Shown here: one piece after another, positions 48,113 to 59,150 of the stretch
How positions within the stretch are numbered: the stretch's first letter is position 1
Layout: each line of letters opens with the position of its first letter
NCBI GenBank assembly: GCA_965153455.1
Contig: OZ234496.1
Span: 16,608,304 to 16,672,303, forward strand
Origin: Sphagnum compactum
Lineage: Eukaryota; Bryophyta; Sphagnopsida; Sphagnales
DNA length: 64,000 nt
Direction of reading: 5' to 3'
The notes under the pieces: generated by a model
Database searches by the model: none
Told to the model about the DNA's origin: nothing
Seen by the model: only the letters and a program-made list of their open reading frames with translations
Translations under genes and position numbers: made by a program

Positions 48113-51100
48113 ATCCTAGTCGACTTTAGGTGGTGCACTTTTGAATGGAGTCTACAGAAGTCCATCACAGGGTTGCTTCAGCTGGATCAAAAGGAAGAAG
48201 GTAGTTGCCAAGCTCCTTGGATATGTTTTGTGGTTTCAAAGAGATGATGTGCAGCAGCCCCTTGCATTGCAGTAAGACCATTGAACCAGCTCTGATTCAC
48301 GAACTTCAGAATGACTAAATTCCAGAAGGATTGAAGATTAAAGCTGTTCTTCATAAATATCAAGCGGATTCAAGACTGAAGCAAAGATTCAAGCTGCACT
48401 GAAGCAAATTCAAGCTCATCTTAGTTTCTGCAACATTCATTGTTCAACACAATGTGTGATGGGAAATCCGTTCTTGGAAACTTGCTGCAACTTTTGTCTT
48501 TTCATACTTGCTCTTATCTTTGGAGCAAAACTATCTATCAATTGTAGATTTGTCAAGTTCATCCGAGTCTCATTGGTTTTCTTCTTCTGGGATTTGGAAA
48601 CTTTCTCAAAAGTAGGGATCTGGAGGTTTGAATCCAAATTTTTGAGATGTGAATACGTGATGTGCCAAGATTGTTTGTGGGCATAATTGCAGATCTTATT
48701 CAGAGAGTCGTGAAATTATATGTAATGGAAATGTGTAAAGACATTTATTTCCCAGCCAGATTCTACACCTAGTGTAATAACTTACATGGAGAGTTAGGAT
48801 CATAATTTTTTTGCAAATGTATTTTCTTGAAGTGGAAATACTCATGATATTTTTGCAACATTGTAACATGTTAATAGCAATGAATGCTTGATATACAGTA
48901 TCAGGATAAGTTTACCAAGGCAAAAGACTAGTGAATTTAGAAAGAAGTACAGTGAGTGTAATTCTCTTTTTGCACTAGGTAGAAGTGTAACAAAAAGATC
49001 AGGGAGCATCACAACTGTAGTCCAAAGACAATTATAAGATGATCTTCACAGAATGAATATGCATGACCTAACCAGGTAATTCTAAGTCTCCACTGCTTCA
49101 ACTATGCATGAATTGCCTAACTTCCTACTCTAGCCAGATTAAATAAATCTATGGATCAGTTCAATCCGAATTCACTCTTATGAGCCAACTGGCCTTATGA
49201 TGGTACTTCCAATACACCATGAAACCAACAGACAACAGTAACCCGGAAAATCCCAAAACAACTACAAGAAAGCAACTTGACTACAGTCCCCTACTTGACG
49301 CAAAGTAGCCACTATGCACTCACAATGCACACTGTTTCACATTGTAAACTGACAAGATGGAAGTAGACAAAGGAATGAGACTGTAGCAGGTTCAACAGAC
49401 GATTTCAACAATGCAACACATTCTCCCAGTACAACCCTTGCTTCGAAGCTCCCAGTTATCTAGGTACTCTCTCCCCTTCCCACCATTCACAAAAACACAT
49501 CACTACGGAAACCGACAACACCACATAATTCACAAAGCCATCAGACCGCTCTCGAATTTCCTTGAGCCTGTCATCACTTCCCAGGTCTGACCCCTAACTA
49601 CACAGCTAGACTTACTATGTCTAAAATGCAACACAAGCGCAACGGAGAGTCTGTGCTGCATCCAGACAGCAATCCTCCATCATACTACACAAAGCTTCAA
49701 CCAAAAAATCAGTCATGAAACCATCTTCTTGAAAAACTTAGCTGTCCTCATCCACCGCAGAGGTCTCCTCATGTATCTTCACCTCCACCGAGCATCACCA
49801 ACAACAGACCAATGCCCACTTGCCCATTTTCACCTCGTAATCAAGAATGCGCCTCCAAACGTCCAGCGCCGAGTGTCGTCAAACACACCGCAACAACCTA
49901 TCAAAGTAATCAACAAACAACAAAACCAAACCAAAAAGGAAAGAACATCAAATGCATGGTGCCAATCATCACGAAGAGTTGCCGCGCACACCCACAAAGT
50001 GACTCAACGATCAATGATGAACTCCAAAACAAAAGTTGGCGAACCCAAACGGCGCAGCTGATATGGCTGGTATGCACACACCTCAGCCCTATTTTCATGC
50101 CACAGTAGTACCATTGCAAAGTTACAACAGTTTGAATAATGTTGATAAATCGATGGGTTCTTTGTTGGGGAAAGCTGAAGAGACAATATTTTATTCATCT
50201 ATGGTCAAGGTGCAAATTTGGGGAACAGGTGGTACTGTAAAAAACCACTTCCATTCTACAGAAGGCGTGAACTTCAAATGAACAGTGACAGTCTGCCAAA
50301 CTCTTCCACCCTGAGTAGGTCTCCATATGCTTGTAAAGCATTGGCAGAATTCTTTTGGTGTTTCTGGATGGCATGCTATCAAGTGGAATCTGTCCTCTGC
50401 AAATGGCAGGGCAATGGAAAAACTAAATACTAAATGCCCACTGTTTTGCTTGGTTTGCTTGCTCCAGTGAGCACGTTGATTTCCAAAAGTGCCCGGCCTC
50501 TTTTTTTCTTCTGTTTTTCCCGTATTTACTGGGTATCCCATGGAAAAACATGCTTTGAGCAGGATAGTGGCCCCCTCTGAGGATATTGCTATAAGGTTTC
50601 ATTTCGATGCTGGCTAGTAGAGTGGCAAGCCACTGTGAAGTGGAGGTTGGAGTCATAAACTGGTTATATTTGTTGCAGATTGACTGGGACTATTAACTTT
50701 TTATATACTATCTATGACTCTTCTTCGAGTGGTAGCCAATACCATGACTAAATCAAAAATAGGACAGAAACCCAAATTTTGACTTTTGGTGGAAATTGTA
50801 AGTGCAGGTCTACCCACACCCGCTATTTTGGCCAATATCAGTGTCTGCCAGATTGAACATAGAGTGTTAAATTGTTTCCCCAGTCCCACTGGGCCATAAA
50901 CTTGCAAAAATTGGACAGTAGGAGAGGTGACTCTATTATTTCACATTTATGAACACATTTCAAAATATTGTCCCGATACAAAATTTATTTCTGGCTGAAA
51001 TTTAGTATGTAGCAACTATCCTATGTTGGTCACAAAACATTCAGAATGTAAGTGGTATGTGAATTTTTTTGACCTACAACTAATCGATGTAATTTGAGTT

Positions 51101-51420
51101 CACCATTTTCCATCTACCCATAATTATGCACTTGAGTGCACAGAAAAAACTCTATTTCTGCAGTCTTGTATGCACATCAAGACCTTATTATTGCACACAT
51201 TGTACTCAAGATTGCTATTTCATTGCCTAGACCCAAGTGCTCTTGTGCAAGAATAGGCTATTTAAAGGCTATACTTCATTGAAAGTACAGGTTATATTAG
51301 TGCTGCCTGTGGACCTGCTCTAAGTTATACGAAATTAGTATGGCTGATGAAGGCAAACAATTTACCTCTGTCTTTCTTATGTTTCTTGTTTATCTTCTTC
51401 TTCTCAAATCCAGGCTTACA

Positions 51421-51480
51421 TGGCCAGAGTGAACCAGCACCCACCAGTGCACCAACGTGGATGGATGGTGCACTGATAGG
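51421..51480 (-). repeat. Dispersed repeat family A, right-end fragment with nearby inverted core
   Basis: TGGCCAGAGTGAACCAGCAC followed by CCACCAGTGCACCA is the reverse complement of the right end of repeat A. Only about 13 bp later TGGTGCACTG occurs in the opposite orientation, giving a short inverted pair around GGATGGA. Confidence 0.7.
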
Positions 51481-52139
51481 ATTCTCTTTTCTATCCCTGT
51501 GCCATCCCAGGTTCACTTTTTTGGTTTGCCCTTTCTCAGCCATTTCTCAGCCCTGATCTCAGTTTTTTTTTTTTGGGAACTTTATTTTCTCCCTGACCCC
51601 CATCCAGCTTCTTTTTATTTTGCTTTTGAAACTTTTCCCGCCCATCCACTTACTACCCCCCACCGTCCCCTTCTGACCTACTTGCCTATATATTTAAATT
51701 AAAAGTAGACTCTTCCCCATCTACCTACTCACCTGTAAATTTAAAATGTGCTACTCTCATCTCCACCCACCTACCCACCACCCCCCCCAATCTATTTATC
51801 TACCTACCTGCCCTTCCACCTTCCTACCTACCAACACTTTAAGTGGGTACCTACCAAACCCCACCTACATGGCTACACCTACCTACATGGTTGCCAGTCC
51901 AATAAACCCCCAACAATTGACAGTGATGAAGAAAGAATAAAATGAAGGTATTGCATGGAGCTTGGTTTTGTTCATTTAAACAAATGAATAAAGGGACGAT
52001 TAAAGTATTTGACACACCCTATATAAGGGTATTGCAAGTTCTGCTGAGAGAGTGTTTTCCATGGGGGTATTGCAAACCAAGTGGATAATCAAAGCAATAC
52101 AAAGCTCTAGTTCAATTTAGACGCATTTAATGTATGTTG

Positions 52140-53330
52140 TATTCAAGTTCATAAAACAAAATACTCAATGAATGTGTAATACCCCATTCTAAGTAACCTT
52201 GAAATAGTTTGGGCTTCATATCATATCTTTTGAAACTTGGAGAAGTATTGCGTAGCCCTAACAAAACCTAGAAGGAGCGCAATACCCTCACTGGGTTACA
52301 TTGTAACACCATGGGTTAAAATATTTTGGTCCAAGCTTAGAAGGGTATTGTTCATGCCTAAAATGATTCACTAAACATGTAATACCTCTTTTAGGGTATC
52401 CCATAAATATATTGGGTTCCATAACATATCTTTTGACACATGGAAAGGTATTGCGTGGCCTTATGAAAACCAATACCTTCATTAGTTGTATTTTATAATT
52501 AAACACCACAGGTCTACACTATTGGAGGGGTATTGTTCATGGCCAAAACTATTCAATACATCTGCAATACCCCTCGTAGGGTATCCCAAAAATACATTGG
52601 GCTCCATAACATATCTTTTGAAATTTGGAAAGGTATTTCATAACCCTACCAAAACCTAAAAGCAAAGCAATACCCTACTTGGGGCATTCAATAAACACCA
52701 CAAGCTAAATTATTTTGGTCTAGACTATCAAAGGCTATTGTTTAAGGCAAAAAATACTCAATGCACATGCAATACCCCTTGTAAAGTATCCCATAAATCC
52801 TTTGGGCTCTATAACATATCTTTTGAAACTTGGAGGGGTATTACATAACCACACAAAAACCTACAAGGAAACCAATACCCTCATTAGGGTATTTTATAAT
52901 TAATCACCATGGGTGTATGCATTGGTGTACACTATTGGAAGGGTATTGTTCATGGCCAAAACTACTCAATAAACTTACAATACCCCTCTTAGGCTATCCT
53001 AGAAATACATTGGGCTCCATAACATATATAATGAAGCTTGGAGGGGTATTTCATAGCCCTACCAAAACCTACAAACAAAGAAATACCTTGCTTGGGGTAT
53101 TTAGTAAACACCATGGGCTAAATTATTTTGGTTTACATTATCAAAAGGGTATTGTTAATGGTTAGGAATTTTCAATGCACATGCAATACCCCTTGTAAGG
53201 TATCCTAGAAATCCTTTCGGTTCTATAACATATCTTTTGAAACTTGGAGGGGTATTGCAAAGTTGGTCACATTGATGGTAAAAGGTCACTTGAAAAAAAT
53301 TATGGAGTTTAAATGCAATACACATATCAT
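52140..53330 (+). repeat. Tandem array of a roughly 205-bp repeat (about six units)
   Basis: Landmark CATATCTTTTGAAACTTGG recurs with variants at 52222, 52435, 52610, 52815, 53023 and 53229. Each unit also has GGGTATTGCATAACCCTACC, AAAACCTACAAG, CAATACCCTCATT, GGGCTAAATTATTTTGGTC and CAATACCCCTCTTAGG. Alternate units resemble each other more (TACATTGGGCTCCATAACAT against CCTTTGGGCTCTATAACAT), suggesting a dimeric higher-order unit of about 413 bp. The array ends in GGTCACATTGATGGTAAAAG and GGAGTTTAAATGCAATAC. No coding. Confidence 0.85.
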
Positions 53331-56300
53331 ATTGTAATAATCCAATAAGCATGAAACATAAGAATATTTTTCAAATACTTAATTACCTACCAATACATCA
53401 TGAAATTCATGTTTTCAAAATTATTTGTTGACCTTTCAATATGATTTAACATATATAAAAACGAACGTAAAGTGAAATTGGTCACATTGATGGAATAGGG
53501 GTTTAGGGTTTACTGTAAAATTTGTTATTTAATGTTAAAAATTCATAGTTTGTCAAAATCAAAAAATTAAGTTCATGTTTAACATTTCTTCAATGATGTA
53601 CATTTTAAAGTTTTTCCCTTTTAAAGTTTTAAACTCATTTCAAAAAACAAGAACATAAAGTCTATAATTTAATAAGATTTTAATGTCTATTTAAAGAAAA
53701 ATCAAAGTGCATGATTTTAAATTGTTTTGAATGGTTCACATATAATAATAATAAATGATCTCTCCCATATATTAATCCTATGTATGACTGAAAATTTATA
53801 TAATTTTTTTTGACATATAATAAATAATTTTTAGGCTAAAATAATTATATAGTAGTAATATTTTATATTTCATAAATATATAACATAAGTCCTTATGTAA
53901 ATTTTATTTTTTATGATGTATAATATTCGCTTAAATATTGGTATAAATATATTTTTTTGTAACAGATCAAGTAACACATTATATATAATTAATTATATCA
54001 TGGAATTATATTGTTACTTCATTTTAATACATATAATATTTTCATATTTATTTAAATAAGATATTGATTTATTAAAATTATATATATAAACCCATGGTTA
54101 GGTATAGTGCAAATGTTTTTTATGAACTTTATTTTTCATGAAAATTTCAAATTTTCAAAAGTTAAGTTATTAACATTGTCAACTTTCTGGGTAGAGAGGT
54201 TCTAATAGATTCAAGAATAGGCAATCCTTCTTCTAGTAGCTGATTTTACTTGATAGGATTTATAGCTTATGTGTTGCACCCACTAATCTAACTTGTCATG
54301 AGATTTTTTTCTCAAATTCTTTACAAATGGATATGCATCTCTTTTGTGCTCAAAAGACTTCTTCTCAAGTTTTATGCAAATGGGTTCTCATATATCTTTT
54401 TTGTTCAAGAACTCTTTTTCTCGAGTTCTTTACAAATTGGTACCCATGTCTTCTTTTCTCAAGATTTCTATGAAATTACATTGAGTTATAGATCCAATTC
54501 ATGAACAAATCAAATCTGTTCAAAGCTCTATAAAATCAACCCAAGTGTGAAGCTCCATCAAGAACTCTTTTTTCCAAACAAATCCATTCCTAGCCAACCC
54601 AATTGATTCAAATTAACTAAGTCTGAAGCTTTGGTTTGAAATCAACCGTGCCTTGGAAGCTTCATGGAAATACTTGAGTAATCATGTGTGATGGTGTTGT
54701 GTTAAACTATATTTTTGTGTCTTGTTCATTCTGCTTATGGTGAATTGCTTGCAAGGTATAATGAAAATGGGAGTACTAGTAGTGTGAAGGTGATGAGTCA
54801 TGTTAACATGCTATTGTGGGCCATGGATCATCCACCATTCACAAAGATGTATGTGATATTGACCTTGCAGGATGATGCATTCAAGGAAATGGTACACAAG
54901 TTACACACCCAGAGGTATGACATCTTGGTGGCTGACACTTTTCCTACATATTTCTTCTTTAGTTTGTTTCCAAAGCAGTCACAATAGTAATAACAACAAT
55001 TCAAATGCTCTACAACAACAGTAATGGTTACAAAAATTAGTACTGCGATGTTTAAAATTGAAGTAGCAAAAATATTGTTCTTTTTCCTACTACACCTTCC
55101 TTGAAAAATGTAGCAACATGATCGTTAAATGAAGAAGAAGAAGAATAATACAAGAAGAAGCCTAACAAAAAAACCCAAACTAACTTCCATAGTGTTCCAA
55201 AGTTTCCTCCTCTTTTTGCAATAACAATTCAAATTCCCAAGGCGCTAGAAGATCATCATCAACAAAAAATGATGAAGACCTACCCACCCACACACTTTTT
55301 CTCCTATCTTCTATTCCATTGAGAACACCCATCATCTTTCTTTAGGTTTTTTGCATCTTTTAAGGTTTTAAAATTTTGATCACTTGAATCATTTCAAGCA
55401 TGCATGTAGCACAAAGTTTGTTTCAAATGACCAACTGACCCATGAATCCTTCTAAAAAGCTTGTTGGGAAAAACGTGTCCTCATCATTGGTCATGGAGGG
55501 AACTAACCATTTGAGGAAAAACCTTGACAATATTTGATGACAACATCATGGATGCTATTGTGATGGGGGCTTCATTTGCCTAATCAATTGGTTCAAAATA
55601 AAGATATTATCACACCATATCCTTTGCAAATTTTTGCAACAAAATTAAAGTAACAACCTCATCAATGGTCATAATAATAGGCAGGTCTTAGTTATAGTTT
55701 ATAATTTATAATTCTAGTTCTAGTTCTTAATTTTAATTCTAATTTTTAAAAATATTGTGATTTTGGTGATTTTTTATTGATTATTTGTGAACATGAAGAT
55801 CAAATGACCATTAAAAAGGCACATTGGAAATTTGTTAATATGAGCAATTTTTCACACCATATGCATGTAGGCATAAACGTAAGACAAATTGCCAGCTACA
55901 ATAGAAGTTCATAACCAAAGTTGTCTTATTGACTAAAGTGTCAACACTAACCAAACTAAACAACCTAACCTAATATAAGTAATAGGATAGTAGGTTAATT
56001 ATTATGTAACCTAATCCAATATATATTTAATAATATTATAGAATTATATTCTTTATATATATAATTTAATATTTATTCAAAATAAGATAAAAATTTTATT
56101 AAAAAAATTTAATATATATAAACCCATTGTTATGTATAGTGTAATTTGGTTATGATAATTTTTAATTTTCAAATAAAAGTAAAAATTTCCCAAATATGTA
56201 AATTGTGTTTGTGTATCATTTAATTTTTGTTTGAATATTTGGCTTCAATAATGACCCAATTTTCTATTTTTATAGAATACAAAAAAAAATTGTTCAGCAA

Positions 56301-56635
56301 GAACCCTGAACTCTTTTAATCAAGGTTTAAAGTATAGGAATAAGGGTTTTAGTTGAATTTTAAAATATAGGTATTTAATATTATGTATGTTTGGTCAATG
56401 TAATTTTTTAATTTTATGGTAAAATTTAATTTACAATATATGAAATAATGATATATTTAATTAATTAATGTGTGGGTTTATTAAAAAAGAATCATTCTTA
56501 AATAGGTAATATCTTAATAAAAAATTTATGTTGAAAATTTTAAGTAAACATTAAATATAGTGGAAAGATATTTTAAAACTCATAAATGATAAAAATTGTT
56601 CAATGGACCAATGCAAAATTGTTGGTATATGCACA
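53331..56635. other. Very AT-rich spacer between opposed repeat arrays
   Basis: Long A/T runs, no recognisable gene. The longest ordinary-looking frame (54715-54987, +) has no known motif. A short (TTTAGGG)-like run, GGGGTTTAGGGTTTA, lies near 53507-53521. Confidence 0.55.
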
Positions 56636-57345
56636 TGAGGGTATTGCAATATTGGCCACATTGATGTTTTAAAGTCACTTCAATAAAATTTTGATGTGTA
56701 ATTGCAATACCTTCATTTTAGTGATAATTTCATTACCTTTTACCATCAATGTGATTATTTTGACAATACTTTCATTTGTACCATGGTTTAGGATATTGTC
56801 ACAATATGGTGCGAGTATTGTATTACTTCTAGGTTTTGGTAAGGCTCTGCAATACCCCTCCAAGTTTCAAGGTGAATGCAAATATCCCAAGATGATGCAG
56901 GTATTGCATTTAAACTCCATAACTTTGTTCAAGTGGACCTTCTAACATCAATGTGAAGAACTTGGCAATACCCTCATTTCCTTGAATCAATATGTTTGGC
57001 ATCATATAGTGAACATGGAATAAATATGTTAAAAAACATTATTTTGTTTCATGGTTGATGATGTTATTGCAAAATGATGCGGGTGTTGCTTGCTTTCTAA
57101 GTTTTGTTAAGGCTATGTAATACCCTTCCAAATTGCAAAAGATATGTTATGGAGCCCAAAGGTTTTATGGGATATCTTTAGAGGGGTAGTGCATATTAAT
57201 TGAATAGTTTTGGGCATGAGCAATACCCCTTTAATAACCCAAACCAAAATAAAGCAATATCCCTCGAATAGCCTAGACCAAAATAATTCAATCCATGGTG
57301 TTTACAGAATATCCTCATGAGGGCATTGTTTTCTTTTTAGGTTTG
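56636..57345 (-). repeat. Inverted-orientation copies of the roughly 205-bp repeat
   Basis: Minus-strand matches to the 52-53 kb array. GCAATACCCCTCCAAGTTTC (about 56849) is the reverse of GAAACTTGGAGGGGTATTGC. GCATTTAAACTCCATAACTT with ACATCAATGTGA (about 56904-56954) mirrors the array end at 53260-53330. A further unit at about 57060-57345 includes AAGATATGTTATGGAGCCCA. At 56636-56770 direct and inverted pieces of the GGCCACATTGATG segment face each other. Confidence 0.8.
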
Positions 57346-57675
57346 AACTTATTTTTTTGAAGTAAAAAAGGTTTTTTGATTTGAATGCAAGATTATAATC
57401 AATTTTTTGATAATTTCATCGAACATACATATAAGAATATGTGAGAATGTATTTTTAACTATTAACACAAGATGTTGTAAAATGCAAGTAAAATGCTTTA
57501 AATAAATAAAACATGGGTGACATGTGTTACAAAAATGTGCAAAAAATGACCAAGTCCAAAACAACCCCACCTTAAAATGGGGAACATGTCATAATGGTAA
57601 TATGTGGTTACGTCAAAGATACATTGTTACTTTAAACAATTGCTAAGAGGGTATTGCATTCATGGTGGTTTATTT

Positions 57676-58757
57676 TCAAGTAATCTTCAACTTCCTTTGC
57701 AGCTCGTAGATCACATGATCCCTGTAACCAGAATGGAAAAGTCACCCAGATTTCAATTCAAAATATTGTTCAAGTAATCTGATCACCAAATTAAATAATT
57801 TCAACTTTCAGTTTACTCCATGATGACAATGAATTCTGGTTATTTGAAAATACCAATTCACAATATCATTCTTGCAATCCACACATGCATCATGTTATAT
57901 ACTACTACACTTGAGTAGGAATCATACTGAAAGCTTTTAGGTACTAATCAAAATCTATCATCACCTTGAAGTCGACAGAGAAAGTGTGAGGTTGGGCACC
58001 CCAGACATTGGTAGCTTCAATGTCATTGAGATGTTGTGATGCCACTGCAACAGAGGAATCCAAATTTCTAGACAAAAACACTCCAAATGGCACATTAGTT
58101 ATGAGCATTTTGATAACTATTTGTTATGTCATGTCCAGCCACACCCACATAAATAGATTTTCATTTAATACTAGATTTGCAAGCTTAAGTAAAAATTCCT
58201 TACAATAGTGATTCCCCAATCAATCCTCAGCAGGTTCTTTTCTAGATTTTCTGTCAAACTTTCCCCATGAATTTCACAAACAAATTTTTGTTCTTGAAGC
58301 TTGTGACAAATCTTAAATAACATGGATGGAGAGAGACACAAATAGAGACAGATTCCAGAGAGTCAGTGAGATGAGAAAAACATGGGTGGAAATCAATCAC
58401 CTTCTTGAAGGCAACACAAAACACAATTGGATCATATGGAGTGTAAGGGATGATGGACTCTAAGTATTATGATGGGTTGAAATATCTGTGAAATCCTCCT
58501 ACATGCACTGAAGATGATCAAACAAAAATTCCAAGAAACTTCAACATTTGGCATGATTAGACATGGCCTAAGGGAATTTGGAAATTACTCTTGAAAACAG
58601 AAATTTAGAATAGTTTTGATTTTCATTTAGGTTTTGTAGCACAAAGTTCTTGTTTGCTGTTGATTCTGACCTGATTTGCTGGAATAAATGTGGCCTGGTG
58701 GGAAAATCTCAATCCATGTTGTTGATCAAATTCTTGCCTACAATTCTCCTGCTTCGA
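57676..58757 (-). CDS. 3' part of an unidentified multi-exon gene
   Basis: Five exons, plus a possible microexon, connect in phase on the minus strand: a microexon at about 58757 and below (CAGCAAGACTTATT before a GT donor), 58671..58737, 58401..58457, 58204..58311, 57965..58044 and 57676..57721, ending in TGA. All have AG acceptors and GT donors. The joined reading includes EFDQQHGLRFSHQATF, PYTPYDPIVFCVAFKK, ICHKLQEQKFVCEIHGESL, NLLRIDWGITI and LPMSGVPNLTLSLSTS, ending DHVIYELQRKLKIT. Composition is protein-like and the phase agreement over five junctions is unlikely by chance, but I do not recognise the family. The acceptor at 58457 uses the second of two adjacent AGs. The 5' part lies above 58760; a donor-like ATTGAAG|GTAAGC near 58963 could end an earlier exon, but that stretch is repetitive. 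Confidence 0.5.
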
Positions 58758-58969
58758 TTTACAATAATAAGTCTTGCTGCTATAGGCTAAGATGGAATTG
58801 TAAGAAGGAAAGTTGATGGAGCTAGTAACATCGTTTCCCTAGCCCAGGTAGAGTGATGTTATGTAGAAGAAGCAAAAAAAGATGACGACAATGACATCAT
58901 TGTCATCTTATTCGTAGCAAAAAAAAGTGAAAAAAATAAAGGAGGAGGAGAAGGGAGCTTACCTTCAAT

Positions 58970-59150
58970 CTCCCACTTTTGCCACCACATTGAAGCTCCT
59001 CTTGTTTTCATGCTCCTGCTGGCACCATGTTGAAGCTCCTCTTGTTGGGCACTCCTGAAGCTCCCAACCCTTGAAGCTCCTATGGATTTCGTGCTCCTGA
59101 AGCTTTGAGCTATTCAAGCTCTCTTTAGGTTGGAAGCTCGAGCAATGGAA
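58970..59150 (-). repeat. GGAGCTTCA-rich short-unit repeat
   Basis: GAAGCTCCT (minus strand AGGAGCTTC) recurs about six to seven times at 25-40 bp spacing, each followed by a variant of TCATGCTCCTG or GGGCACTCCTG. It gives long open frames on the minus strand that I do not trust as coding. Confidence 0.65.

Larger units (their letters stand above)
47957..52139. other. 3' flank of the 630-codon gene and intergenic DNA
   Basis: Holds the 3' UTR with a GA microsatellite (48081-48112), then moderately AT-rich DNA without a recognisable gene. Open stretches at 49729-50061 (+) and 50191-50541 (-) have no family resemblance and no consistent splicing. An inverted fragment of dispersed repeat A lies at 51421-51453, and C/T-rich TACC tracts at about 51640-51900. 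Confidence 0.5.

Noticed and set aside
49729-50541. Open frames near 49.7-50.5 kb as a gene downstream of the 630-codon gene
   Set aside because: Frames on both strands overlap, none has a recognisable domain, and splice signals do not give a consistent model.
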